A stretch of 64,000 nucleotides of DNA from the NCBI GenBank assembly GCA_020091685.1, contig CM034599.1:6480836-6544835 (forward strand), in the 5' to 3' direction. The position numbers and the translations under genes are program-made. This DNA comes from Lutjanus erythropterus. Its lineage: Eukaryota; Chordata; Actinopteri; Lutjaniformes; Lutjanidae. Shown piece by piece: positions 37,640-55,202 of this stretch; position 1 is the stretch's first letter; each line of letters starts with the position of its first letter. A model generated the notes under the pieces. That model saw only the letters and a program-made list of their open reading frames with translations. It ran no database searches and was not told where the DNA came from.

Positions 37640-37887
37640 CGGGGAGGGAGGAGGGATGGATGGAGGGAGGTGCAGGGGGAGGGGGGGGGTTAGAGTGTTT
37701 GTGTGACACAGAGAGTGAGAGAGAAACAGACGGAGAGAAGAGAGAAAAGAGGAGCCTGTGTGTTCGTTTCACCTCCTAATCAGTTTTCCTGGGGGATCTA
37801 TCATCAACTGCAGCGGAGGAAGAAAAAGAGAGTAGAATTTCAGCCCGGCTGTAATCTTCTCCCATCATAAATTTGAGCTTCACACAA
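37640..37887 (+). other. phyhip: Candidate phyhip 5' UTR exon and upstream G-rich tract
   Basis: A non-repetitive stretch between two repeat copies, strongly purine-rich (GGGAGGGAG, GGGGGAGGGGGGGGG, then GAGAGAAACAGA) and ending CACAA before GTAAGA, a good donor at 37888. The first coding exon of phyhip at 42690 starts exactly at an acceptor, so an upstream non-coding exon is required and this is the best candidate I see. The call is inference; no transcript evidence. Confidence 0.35.
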
Positions 37888-38597
37888 GTAAGAAAATCTT
37901 TTCAATCAGCAGACTTATGGATGCTCGCAACGCTCAGAAAATACATCTATTGTATGAAGTTGTGGAGATGAAATAATCCTTTGCCGTGATGGTTTCATTT
38001 GTGCACATGAAGTCAAATGACTACAGTAATTTGGGTGTTAATGCATGAGTTTGATTTGCATGTTCCTCTTCATGTGCACATGTGTGTGTAATGACATTAG
38101 TTGCATCCCTCCAATGCCATTTCACATGTGCCTGTGAAGATATTTCACACAGCAGCATTCACTGGCTCATGTAATGCGATTGGTGCTCATTTTCCCAAAT
38201 TTTAATGCTTGGTTTAATTGTGCAAGGGAGTTGCAAGCGTATCAAACTCTATTAGTGGTAAAATATCTCAGCTTGTTTATTGAACTTTGCACAATAGGCT
38301 ATTTTTTAAGTGTTTCATACTGTGTAATGGCCATTTCATCCCCTTAAAATCGTGCTGAGGAAATTGTGTCTTTTCTTCCTCCCTCGCGCAGCCATCTAAA
38401 TGTGTTTTAAAGTGTTCTCCTTGGGAGAAGAAAGAAATGACTTTGAAGCACAGAGTTGCTTTTCTCGTGCCTTGATCCATATGCATGAATGCAGCAGCTT
38501 CTTTCATGATGCTGTCTCACACCGAGATAACAGCATCTCTGTAGTGTAACTGAGCACTCAGCCTGATGTGCACACTTCAGGATACATTATGATCAGG

Positions 38598-39412
38598 ACT
38601 GGGAGGGTTACTCTAAAAATGGATTCAGATACAATCACTAATTACTTATTAAAGAATGTAGTCTGTAACCTAATCCAAGTATCACAATATTACTTTCCTT
38701 TACTTTTGGATTAACCCAAAAACAAATATGGTAAAACTGTTGAGCCTAATAGAATATTTTATGTCCATAGTTTATTTATAGGTTTATTGTTTGTCCAGCT
38801 TTAGTGGCAATTATGCACATTTAAATGTACCCTGTTAAGTACGCTATTCACACTTCAAACTTCAAGTAAACTGCCATAAACACACCATTCTGGTCACCAG
38901 CATCACCACCAGTTTTATATAAGTTGGTCTGTGTGGCGAATGTTAGCAGTTGGTCTAACATTAGCATTAGGGGCTGTGTAGCTTATGTTAGGGGTTTGTC
39001 TGTGTAGCTCACGTTAGCCATTGGTCTTTCCTTTAAACGGTTCTTCAGATTAGATGTTGAGTTCCTGTATGATGACAGCATTTTCACAGCTGAAGGCAGA
39101 ACTGTCACTGCACAGTGATGTTTTTCCTGTTCTCCAATTTAAAGACAAAATAATGCTGAAATTTCCACCCAGTGAGGCGTTTTTCTGCTAGAGTCCATTA
39201 TAATGAATTGAGTGTAAGATTAGCTGGTTTCACTCAGACCAGAGTGTTATAATGTGTGCACACTGCATGGTAATATACCGTTCTTTATTTTGAAATGCAT
39301 TTTAAAATTGTATTCTGCCAAATAATCCCCATTTTACTATATGTATCTGTAATCTGATTAAGTCTTGTATCCTAATCTTGCTACATGCAATCCGTTACTC
39401 CACAAGCCTGAT
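38598..39412. repeat. Dispersed repeat (GGTTACTTTAAAAATGTATTC family), copy 2
   Basis: Begins GGGAGGGTTACTCTAAAAAT and ends CATGCAATCCGTTACTCC. Shares the ordered blocks listed for copy 1 but lacks the CA repeat. Further partial copies lie at 42480-42630 (inverted) and 47840-47965. Confidence 0.65.
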
Positions 39413-40133
39413 TATGATTTATGACATGGGTCCCTGTTATAATTATTAGTTAAATCCAGCTGCCTGATGTGGAACAACTGCCTATCAAAGGTAGGTAATT
39501 AGCTCACGTTTCTCCTCACAGGCTGATGTATAAATGAGGACCATGGGATTCGTGTGAATGGTACGGAAACCTGCTTTTGAACTGTGTTCACGTGCACTCG
39601 ACTCAAAAGTGGAACACACAGAGACAGAGACGTGGGGGCTTTTGATGACTTGTCCTGTGAGAATCTCTTCCCTCCTGCCCCAGTTTCTATCTCTGAAAAG
39701 ACACCCTGGTAAGAAATGAGAACAGCAGCTGGAAAACAGACGCGTGGAAACACACGTGCACGCGTGATGCAACAGCCCCTCTCCCTCCTGGCCTCCAAGT
39801 GAACGAGCTACCGCACAAATTTCACAGTTCACAGGCTTTAATGAGCTGCTGCAGCCTGTCCATCATCCTGACTGGAGAACACCTCAACTCACCTCACAGT
39901 CACACAATGACACTACAGCAGGCATCAGCAGGATCACAGAGACGCCAAAATGAGCATGTAGTGACTGTTTGTACTAAACTGCTATTTCTGGCACATCTGT
40001 TATTTAGCATAATACTCAGTGTGAGAGTAATTTTAATAAAGGAGAGATGAAACATGCTCTGCTATACAAGAAGAGGTGCTAAGGGTTGTTTCTATCTATA
40101 TGCAGACAATGGAGTTGTATAGGACCCCAAAAA

Positions 40134-40146
40134 CCACCAGGGGGCA
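40134..40146 (+). promoter_or_regulatory. CTCF core-motif match
   Basis: CCACCAGGGGGCA fits the CTCF core consensus CCASYAGRKGGCR at all positions. A second perfect match (CCACTAGAGGGCG) lies 151 bases away at 40285-40297 in the same orientation. Binding is not shown by sequence alone. Confidence 0.35.
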
Positions 40147-40284
40147 CCCAAGTAGTGTAATGCAACTTCCGTGGCACTTTATGGCTCATTTATGCCCCCT
40201 TTACGTGTGAAAATAGATACCTCTGCTTCAGACAGTGTCACTGACACAAGTCCTTTACATTGGCATGGATGTTATGCAATATAT

Positions 40285-40299
40285 CCACTAGAGGGCGCC
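40285..40299 (+). promoter_or_regulatory. CTCF core-motif match
   Basis: CCACTAGAGGGCGCC fits the CTCF core consensus. It is the second of a same-orientation pair in the interval between the polr3d and phyhip genes. Confidence 0.35.
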
Positions 40300-42689
40300 G
40301 CTAACAGTCAAAAATTAGAAGAGGAAGAAAAAGAGGAGGTTATCATAATGTACCTTGAGAAAGAGGCAAACGCGGAAGGAACGTTGTAGATGGCAGTGGT
40401 CTAAGTGGTTATTATACATTGCAACAAGTAATAATTTTCCCTAACTAACTGATGACAAAGGTCATTTCAAATACTTTTTGTAAGACATCTTTGCCATATC
40501 CTGGAACTATTGGCTACTACACTGCCCCCACGACTACTGGTGGTACTGCTCTGTTTCGTCCGTACCTGAATATTTTCAGAACACGTGCAGAAATACGGAT
40601 GAAATAAAGCTCAAAGTACACAAGGCACAAGGCTCCATCCACATCTGTATACGGATTCAACACTGAGCATAAATGAGTCTTTACTCTGTCACATGTCACA
40701 TCAGTATTCACATGAGCACACCTTTCCAGAATGCTAGTAGCTAACTGTTGCCATTATATTTTGCAATCTAGTGAGCCTAATTAGATAAGCAAGTTGAAAA
40801 TTGTATTATGGATTGGTCCGATTCAAAATAACTGCCTGTTCTCATTTCCATTCGCCCATTCCACAATGAGGTGAGTCATACAGATGTGCACAGTAGACTA
40901 TTAACAGCTGAAAGAGAAGCAACAGGCTTTCAATGTAGTATAGAGAAGAAGAAAGTCCACATCTGGAGGAGTTTGTTTCCCATGTAAAAACCCCAACATT
41001 ATTAAAAGTTTTAAGGTATATAACATTACATGCATGAGTTGCATCATGTATTATATGAACTAGGCAGGACATCGCCACTCAGCCTAAAATACATATTCAG
41101 TGGGCTGTATAACCGGGAAGTACGCCTGGAATCGTGCAAGGCAAGCAACTCTTATCGAACAGAATGGGTGCCATCTTACTCTATCTAGTTCATTATAACA
41201 CATTAAAATCTGTGTTTGTGAGTCACTTCAGTGACGTACATAACATAACATACTGGTCCTAAACTACCCAAGTTTTGTGTCTAAACCTACCCAAAGTACA
41301 ACCATGTCACAATGTTAAGAAGAAGAAGAAGCTTTCTGATAGCTTTCTAGACGAGCTAGGATGACAACGGGTTGGAAATTGTGCCAGGTGTGCTGGATAA
41401 TAACTTTTCAACAATAACCGGCGGATTGTGCTCCTTTGAACATGAGGGGCACCATGATAGCTCACTTGTAGGGCTTTTCCATTGTCACATTTGACCGTGC
41501 TGTGTCAAACCATGCCTCACTGAATTGCATTTCCATTGCCACTTTTTGTGCACCGAGCTGTGATGAGTTGAGGGTTTGGAATCCCCCACTGTGGTTTCAC
41601 AAAACAGGAGCTCACAAACAACATTTTGCATATGGCCCCTAAAAAGCTAGGAACGGCCCTGGATATGATTGCAATAACAAATTTAAGATGGATGAAAATG
41701 ACAAGCGAACTATGGAGGAATGGATGTGTACTAAGTCTGCAGGGCAAGAGATGATGACCACTGTGCACAGGCTGCAGAGACTTCCCATCAGTTTATGAGG
41801 GGGAAGGTGACAGCTAATCAAACACAAACACAGGCTGACCAACAGATTGCTCACAGCCCGGCACTCAGGGCCATGTGCAGCAGCCTGGATCGAACCACTG
41901 ATGGGCAACAAAGGAAATATGATCATACATCACCTGCAGCCGCCTGATACCTACTTAAACCTCCTCGACAATATAAAAGCTGCTGGAAGATTTCCCTCGA
42001 GCTGCAGGCAGTTCACTTGTTCAGCTGTTTTGAAAATGGCATGCACTTCAGCGGGGCGGCATGAGCGTTTAAAAAGTTAGGCTCAGTTTAAATTGTTGCT
42101 GACGGGTGCAGCGGTGGTTTTGTTTGTGGGTGAACCCTTTCCTTGAGAATTGCAGGAGAAGTCTGAGGGAGGCTGCAGACGTGTGGTTGCTGGGAGACTG
42201 CTGTAGGTGGATTATGAAATGCACGGGGGAAAGCAGAGGCCAGTCACTCAGCTGGGAGCATATCGAGTTGTGTAATGATGGGAAATGTCAGTTAAGGGCA
42301 AGATGATGGGGGAGGAGGTGGGAGAAAAGAGCAGGACAGTGCATAAAAATCCTGGACACAGATCCCTAAATCAAACGAAAGGTTAATTGGATTCTGTCTG
42401 AGGTGTATTCAGCTGTGATGCTGCTTAGTGTCCACTTTCATGGTGCAATTTAATCTCTCAATAGATGTTGCCATTTTCCAGCACTGATATTGAGACTATG
42501 GGAACAAATTACATTCAATTGGATTCTGTACATAAAAACAGCTAACTATAGTCCATTACATTTAGTTACAGTAATTAGTAATTGTATCAGAATACATTTT
42601 TAAAGTAACCCTCCCAACCCTGCTGGTATTACAGTCCCAGATTACATTCTGGGTTAACTATCCTCTTTTATCTCTCGTTTTACAAGCAG

Positions 42690-48868
<6,179 letters not shown>

Positions 48869-51394
48869 GGGAGGTGCTGATGTAGGGCAGAGCTGGGAGC
48901 GTGTGAGCCTGCAGCACTGACAGACACAGCATTGCACGAGACCAAATCACGTGCAGGTCAGAACACAGTGGAAACAGCCCACCTCTCAAGGTGTGTGCAT
49001 GCTGCTGTCCCTCTTCCCTCCTGCCTGGACTAGAATAGTGAGTATTAAATAGAAGACTTTCACAATGTGTATCGCACAACTTCATCATGATCACAGCTGG
49101 AGGTACAGTGAACATCCACCCATGACTGCTGAACAAGACATAATAGGCTTTAGAAGACTGGACAGAATCCCTGCTCCTCATCTGTTGAGAGTCTCTGCTC
49201 TCTGGTGTCTTTGTGGTATTTTCTGAATATCTTTTCCAAAACCTTCTTCCTCCAGATGTGTTTGAGTTCATGTTTTGTTATGTTGAACTACTAGTTTGAT
49301 GTGATTTCTTTTAAAGAAATTTAGGTTTGATACAACCTGCAAGTGTAGATGCCAGAAGCATGTTCCTTTTAAAGGTATACTATGCAGGATTTAAAAAAAA
49401 AAAAAGTCATATAGTGATTAATTTGTAGATCAGGAGCACTGAGAGGTTCTGACAAAAAGTCAGTGCCTAGAGCACATTGGACAACCTATAGGTGCTCGCT
49501 GTTAAAGACAAACAAAACTTACAAGGTCATAACTAACAAGGACTTATTTATTTACATTATTAATCAGACCTTTCTACAATAATCACTTTAGCTGGGGGAG
49601 GTGCGTAAAATGAGATGTTTATGGTTTGCAGCTCTCTCTCTCTCAGACTGTACTATTACTCCGGTTGTCTCATTTCTGTCTGTGGATTGTGCACTATTAG
49701 GGCTGAAGGTTCTTTTTACAATCAAAAATACTGAAAAAAAAGATCTTTGCACACCTGAATGTGTGACAAGTGCATCGGAGGATTTCGCTTTTACTGATAT
49801 ATTTATTAAATATCGACATCACGGTCTAAACGGCTTTCATCAGGTACCCGATGAAGGTCGTTTGAGTTTCTCTAATCTTCTTTTTACAGTCACTAAAAAC
49901 CGAACGTATTCTGTCTGTCTGTCAGTGTCCTCCGCAACTGTCTCTACACAAGCACCCACAAATTTAGCCTCAGTGCTGCGGGGAGCCCAGGAACGGTGCT
50001 CCGCCACTAATTTTTTCTCCATGTCAGGAAATATAAGTAGTTCACATTTCAAATAATCACCTTTTAAAGAAAGCTCTGTAGCTAAAACCCTCAATCAGAG
50101 AGAGAGCAGTTTTTGCAGTAAGAGGCATCTGTGAAGTGACTCACAGACGCAGCAGACAGAGTGAATGCTCATGTGGACTAAGTGCTACTTAACATTCTCA
50201 AGTTCAACATGATGAAACTCTTCATCCAGCCATCCAACATTTGATTGTGTGCTCAGTTATAGTTGACAGATGTCATATGTGCACTCCAGTAATTAAACAA
50301 ACAGCACTACATCTCTAAATTTAGCCAGTTGCGTCACCATTTCACAGCACAAATCCCTACTTGCGTCACTGTGACATAATCAGCAGATAACATTAAATAT
50401 TACACCAACTTTATTTATCATTATTTATTAAGACGCAATTAAGCGCTGGACCCATAAAAATAATCCCCCTAAATCATCACTTATGATGCACTAGAAGTGT
50501 GAGGTGGTGTCTCTATCTGCAGAGATTCTGCCCTCTGCTTGTGTTTTCTTATTTTCTGATGTTCTGTTGTGTTTGGGACGTCTCTGTCAACAACAAAATG
50601 ACTGGTGTGCATCTGTAGTTAGCAGGGGTGGACTAAAATCTAAAGTTCAGACCAGCAGCAGCAAAGAAACATAGTGTAGGTGTTACATGCCTGACTGTGG
50701 CCCCTGATGAACAGATTATGCTGGAACACAACTGGACAAAGTTGTAAACAGTCATATGTAAATACATGCGTGATGTGTGGACAAATCTGTAGTCTCTGAG
50801 GTGCTGCAGCAGAGCACAGTGCTGTTACACAAAGCTGCTCACTGTGTTAAGTTGCCTGCAAACAACATCAGACTGTTACAGTATAACCATACAGACCTAC
50901 ACACATCAGACTGGTCGAATTTAACTCCATATTCTGCTTTTATATGAAGGACACGTCTGAATACCAGGGCTCGTGGCAAAAGTAGCTCATGTTTTATCCT
51001 TGAAACACATTATTTATTTTTCATTTCTATCATTATCATAAATACCTGATGGAAAATCATACTCTGTCTGTCTCTGGCAGATTTGTGGAGCTGAGGTAAA
51101 GCTTCCCCTTTGCTCGTTATCACGTTTAACTGTGACTGCCACAGCTGTGTCAAAGCTATGAGACCAGCAATGTGATGTATTTGACGTGAAGTATTAAATA
51201 ATCCCAACGCCCGCTGATCTATACTGACCTTGGCCCAGTTCTTTTGCACATTGTGCTGCAGCACATACATGAACCAAAATAGAGGGTGTGTATGGAGACA
51301 TACAGTCTGTGTTCCCTGAATATACATGGACAGCTGCAGACACCATGGATGACTTACCTACCACCTTTTTTTAGCATTTATTATTCAAATTTCA
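48869..51394 (+). other. phyhip 3' UTR and following intergenic sequence
   Basis: The first few hundred bases after the phyhip stop are presumably 3' UTR; no clear AATAAA near the stop was identified. From about 49365 to 50080 there is a dispersed teleost repeat (starting TTTTAAAGGTATACTATGCA) that contains a 151-codon frame without a known domain. Confidence 0.4.
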
Positions 51395-51700
51395 ACTGAC
51401 AGGCATGCAAACTGCTCAGGTGTGAAAAAGGTGAGACGGATGAGTGAGCAGTTAAAAATGCAGACTCGCTAGGGGAGTCCGGGAGTCCCCAGAGATTTAC
51501 ACTAAATAAAGTGAAAAGTTTTCATTTTAACACTCATTCTTCAACAACAAAAACATATTTTAGGGGGTTTGATTTTTACTCTTCAATTACGCTGGAAAAT
51601 ATATTTTAAAAGCTCAATTTTAATTATTTGAAGGTGTAAATTTTTGTGTGGAACACGGGTGTTTTCTGGCACAGAGCAAGTTTACAAATTAAAAAAAATA
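51395..51700. repeat. Dispersed repeat (ACAGGCATGCAAACTGCTCA family), copy 1
   Basis: ACAGGCATGCAAACTGCTCA followed by GTGAAAAAGGTGAGACGGAT and TGAGTGAGCAG is paralleled at 61423-61475 by CACAGGCATGCAAAGTGGTC, GAAAAGAGTGAGAAGGATGC and ATGAGCAG. Both then read ...CTAG(C)AGGG(T)CCGG... and ...CCCCA(C)AGATT. Confidence 0.55.
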
Positions 51701-52426
51701 AAGCAAACCAAAACATTTCATAAATTGCATTTTATATTCATATAAATAAATAATTGAAGAACAAATGTTCATGAAAAAATTTAAATTAGAGTGTTGGTAT
51801 TAATTATTTTTGTCCCAATTCTCAAGGACGGGTGAAATAATAAATTTTATATTCTGTAAAGCATACATGAGCTAGCTCTTATTCAGAAGCAGATGAAAAC
51901 GGGACAAAACTTATTTTTAAAAAATGATAGCAGACCATTTTGATCTTTTGCCCTTTATCTTTTACCTGAGGCTACCAGTAGCAACTTCGTTTTGACTTTT
52001 TCTGCACAGCAAGTGACAGACTGATGGTCTGGGCTCACGCTGTACTGTGACTAGTTAATCGATTGTCTGTAGGCACTGGATGTCTTTTATTGACAGTCAT
52101 GCATGAACATCCAAACAGCATCCACAGCATCAGATGTTCGCACTCCACTGTGTTTATGGAGGTTGCTTTGAGCAGACAGGCTCTCTACACCCTCGTCCCT
52201 CCCTTAAAAATGTTTCTCACCAGATCTGCACAAATCATATGGGTGACCACTGTCGGCGAGTGGCGAGTTTTGCTGAAAGGTGACGAGCTCGCAAGCCTGA
52301 AGTGAGAGTGCAAATATATCAAACTGAGGGTGCAATGCATGTCTTTGCACTCTCGCAGAACCAGGCCTGCAGCAGTTACATCTCATTTTACGTCTGTCTT
52401 TTCTGAATCCTGTCTATGAGAACTGC

Positions 52427-52443
52427 AGAGAGAGAGAGAGAGA
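52427..52443. repeat. (AG)8 microsatellite
   Basis: Short perfect AG repeat in intergenic sequence. Confidence 0.9.
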
Positions 52444-52495
52444 TACATACTGAGGATCACTTCAGCTGTATTCTCACAAAGTCTGGCTTTGTGTG

Positions 52496-52519
52496 GAGGT
52501 GGGGGTGGGGGTGGGGGGG
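52496..52519 (+). other. G-rich tract with G-quadruplex potential
   Basis: Three to four G-runs (GGGGGTGGGGGTGGGGGGG preceded by GGAGGT) separated by single T bases, the arrangement that favours a stable parallel quadruplex. Confidence 0.6.
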
Positions 52520-53359
52520 TTTATTTGTGCTTTAGAACATAACCGCTGTGAAACAATCAGAAAATAACGTTTTATGTCTTGGATTCACTGTGCGCCGCTC
52601 CCTCTTCTAATTAAGTCTCCAGGTCTCGTTCGCTGTGAACGGTGCATTTACAAACAATCCTGTATATTCTACCTTTAAAAGTCTGTGCTTTTAAATATTA
52701 AGGAGGTCACAACAAATATTCTGCTTTTCTATTTCTTGCTGTTCTTTCTAAAAAGTCACTGCCAGATGTTCGTCTTAAAAAAAAGACCTCTGACTGCCAA
52801 ATGTCTAATATTTAACTAGTTTTCAGCATCCCTGCCAAAAAAATTTAATGCTTCTTAAAAAGATACTTGTAGCGTTATGATAATGAAATTCATTGTATCT
52901 GAATGTTGCACGACTGACTCCAGAAAAATATGGTGCAATGTGACATTGAAAGCAGTGTGTTGGGGTTTTATGGGGAAAGTAATGAGGAAGATGGTATCAC
53001 AGAGTTCCCTGCAATCAGTCTCTGACAGTGAGCCTCGGCTCTATAAACAGGGCTGAGCTAAGATTAGCTGCTCTCTTGCTATGGGGGCTTCTGTTTGTCC
53101 CTGCACAGTAATCTCTGACCTATATGGGAATCCCAGAAATGCCCAAAGTGAAAGGGATCCCCTCCCCGGTGTACAACAGTAATGCATGTACTGGTGAGTG
53201 TCCAAAATGTCAGACACACTGACATAAATAAAGATGGACACCATGTCTCCACTTCCTCCCAAAGTACCAACCTGAAGCCCAAACATCCTGGATACAAACG
53301 CTGCCAACTTTCGTGGTGACGTCATTTGCAGCCAGAGTGCCGTGCTTTCGAGTTCCCGC

Positions 53360-54010
53360 CCATCAGCATTGGGCAAGTTACTGAGGAAGTGTAATAAGTT
53401 ACTTTTTACTTTAAAAAGTAATAACATTACTTACATATTTGGTATCAAAGGATGTCGGCTGTGGTAGAAACAAATTTGACCTCTCTGAGTGTCACCTTCA
53501 AATTAGAATACAATCACTCACTGGTAAACTAATAATATTACAGTAATACACCACTGACTAATGCATTACTTCCCAACACTGCCGTCCATACACCCAGCCA
53601 ACTCAGTTGCGAGTAGTGCTCAGGTGTCAATTATGGCATGAAACCCCCATTTTTATAGCACCAAATAACTAATTAAAACCAAATTTATCAGAAAAAAATG
53701 AAGACTTGAATGTGAGTTAATGTGATAAGAACTTCTTGAAATGGCAGAAACCATGTTACGGCTTGATTCCACCCGGCACGGCTGCATCGTGTTACCGCTG
53801 CACCACGTCAGTCGGAGCTCATCAGTGCCGTTCTATATAGCGCTTGTGATTCCACCAGCAGAGTTTCAGCGCTTTGGCCCATGTTCTTTCTAGTAACATG
53901 GTGGGAGTTTATGACCTATACTGCAGTCAGCCACCAGGGGGCAATCACAGTGTTTTGGCTTCGATTTGGGAGCTGTCACGTTGTCCATTTCAATATATGT
54001 CAATGGTAGG
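53360..54010. repeat. Dispersed teleost repeats between phyhip and the ppp1r3 gene
   Basis: 53360-53580 (GTTACTTTTTACTTTAAAAA ... ATTACTTCCCAACACTG) is related to the GTTACTTTAAAAATG family. 53900-54010 (CAGCCACCAGGGGGCAATCA, then GGCTTCGATTTGGGAGCTGT) is a familiar fish repeat that carries a perfect CTCF core (CCACCAGGGGGCA, 53931-53943). Confidence 0.5.
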
Positions 54011-54221
54011 ACATGACAAAAGAGACTGAAACTGAATGCGACCTGTTAAAAAAACTTTTTTTATACAAAGAAGTTATTGAGATGTTTAAACATTTATGAA
54101 AAAGGCACCACTTCAGAGTGAAAACAATGCAAATGTAATAAAAAAAATACTGACTTTATCTTTACCCAGGACTAATATATTATGTGTGACAAAAATAGGG
54201 ATCATGTCCAGGTTGGGTAAG

Positions 54222-55089
54222 TCATGCCCTTTCACTTAAATTCTTGCCGTGACAGAGATGTGAGCTCACACTCACAGCAATGCTGTAATTCTGTCCCTCA
54301 TTATTGTCCCAGAAAGGCTCGCTCTGCCCTCCTGGTAAATACATTAAGCAGAATTCTATCTTCCTTTTGGCGTCGAGCACTTTAGGAACAGGGATGTCGA
54401 ACTCAAAGATGTCTGTCTGAGGTCCTCCAAAGCGTTTCTGCAGGTACGTGCAGGGCACGTCTCTGTAGCTCTGCCACGAGTCAAAGGTGATGCGCACACG
54501 CACATCCTTCTGGAAACTGATGTTCTTGACTCTGACGGTGCCTTTAAGCACCTGTTCATTAACACTGCAGTTCTCCAAGATAACCATGCTCTTTGCCAGC
54601 TTGGCACGGAAGGCCTGGAAATCTGCAGAGGGCTGCGGGAAGCCCAGTTTGAGCTGCGTTCCCGGGCAGCAGGTGCTGACGGTGCAGCTGTAGCCATCCT
54701 CTGTCATGGTTCCCAAATCCTGCAGCGATGGCAAGAGGTCGAGGTCAGACTGCTCCTCTTCATCAGAAAACACCCGCACGGCCGTCAGAGACAATCCCTG
54801 TGAGTCAGCGAAAACTACATGTTTGTTCTTGATCGGGAGCAGAATGTCGTCGTCGTCGTCAAAGTCATCCAGGAAAAAAGGGACAGGGTGGGTCAGGAAG
54901 GCTTGACTCAAGATGTCAGAGGGGAGGTGGTCTGTAACTTGAGGACGGATGCAAGGACGCTGTGGCTTCAGGATTGGAACCCACACGTGAGGACATAGTT
55001 GTTTACGTTGGTTCAAGCACAGTCTGACAGCGATCTCTGCAAGACTTGCTGACTGGGCCGTTGATCTGATGCCAACCACAGGCAGGACA
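54222..55089 (-). CDS. PPP1R3C-like glycogen-targeting subunit of protein phosphatase 1, main exon
   Basis: This exon encodes about 288 residues after a TCGAAAG acceptor. Glycogen-targeting subunits bring PP1 to glycogen, where it activates glycogen synthase and inactivates phosphorylase (family knowledge). Seen in order: a conserved N-terminal AVRLCLNQ block, an acidic run DDFDDDDD, the PP1-binding RVxF-type motif KHVVFAD followed by SQGLSLTAVRVFSD, and a carbohydrate-binding CBM21 domain (LENCSVNE, RITFDSWQSYRDVPC, IEFCLMYLPGG, WDNNEGQNYSI). Residue choices and the two-exon layout fit PPP1R3C better than 3B or 3D. No in-frame ATG opens the exon, so translation starts in an upstream exon (see 56579-56619). 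The reading frame stops 17 residues after NYSI, well short of the ~50-residue tail of PPP1R3C; a consensus donor GTGAGT right after NYSIA (at 54275) leaves open a further exon I could not find. Confidence 0.9.
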
Positions 55090-55202
55090 CTTTCGAGAGA
55101 TAAACAGTGATGTCAATAAAGAGAAGTGGGATTCAACTTATCTACATACTATAATCGTGGTGTATTTGGGTTGTGAGGTGCATTATGAAGAATTACATCA
55201 CA

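Larger units (their letters stand above)
39413..42689. other. Intron/intergenic space upstream of phyhip coding exon 1
   Basis: No coding exon recognised. An inverted partial copy of the GTTACTTTAAAAATGTATTC repeat lies at 42480-42630 just before the first coding exon. If the 37.8 kb exon is real, this is phyhip intron 1. Confidence 0.4.

Noticed and set aside
49601..50056. 151-codon plus-strand frame downstream of phyhip
   Set aside because: Lies within a dispersed repeat, has no domain I recognise and no splice context.
53041..53427. 128-codon minus frame downstream of the ppp1r3c-like gene, tested as a missing C-terminal exon
   Set aside because: It shows none of the GLFPEW-type tail residues expected for PPP1R3B/C and overlaps a repeat.
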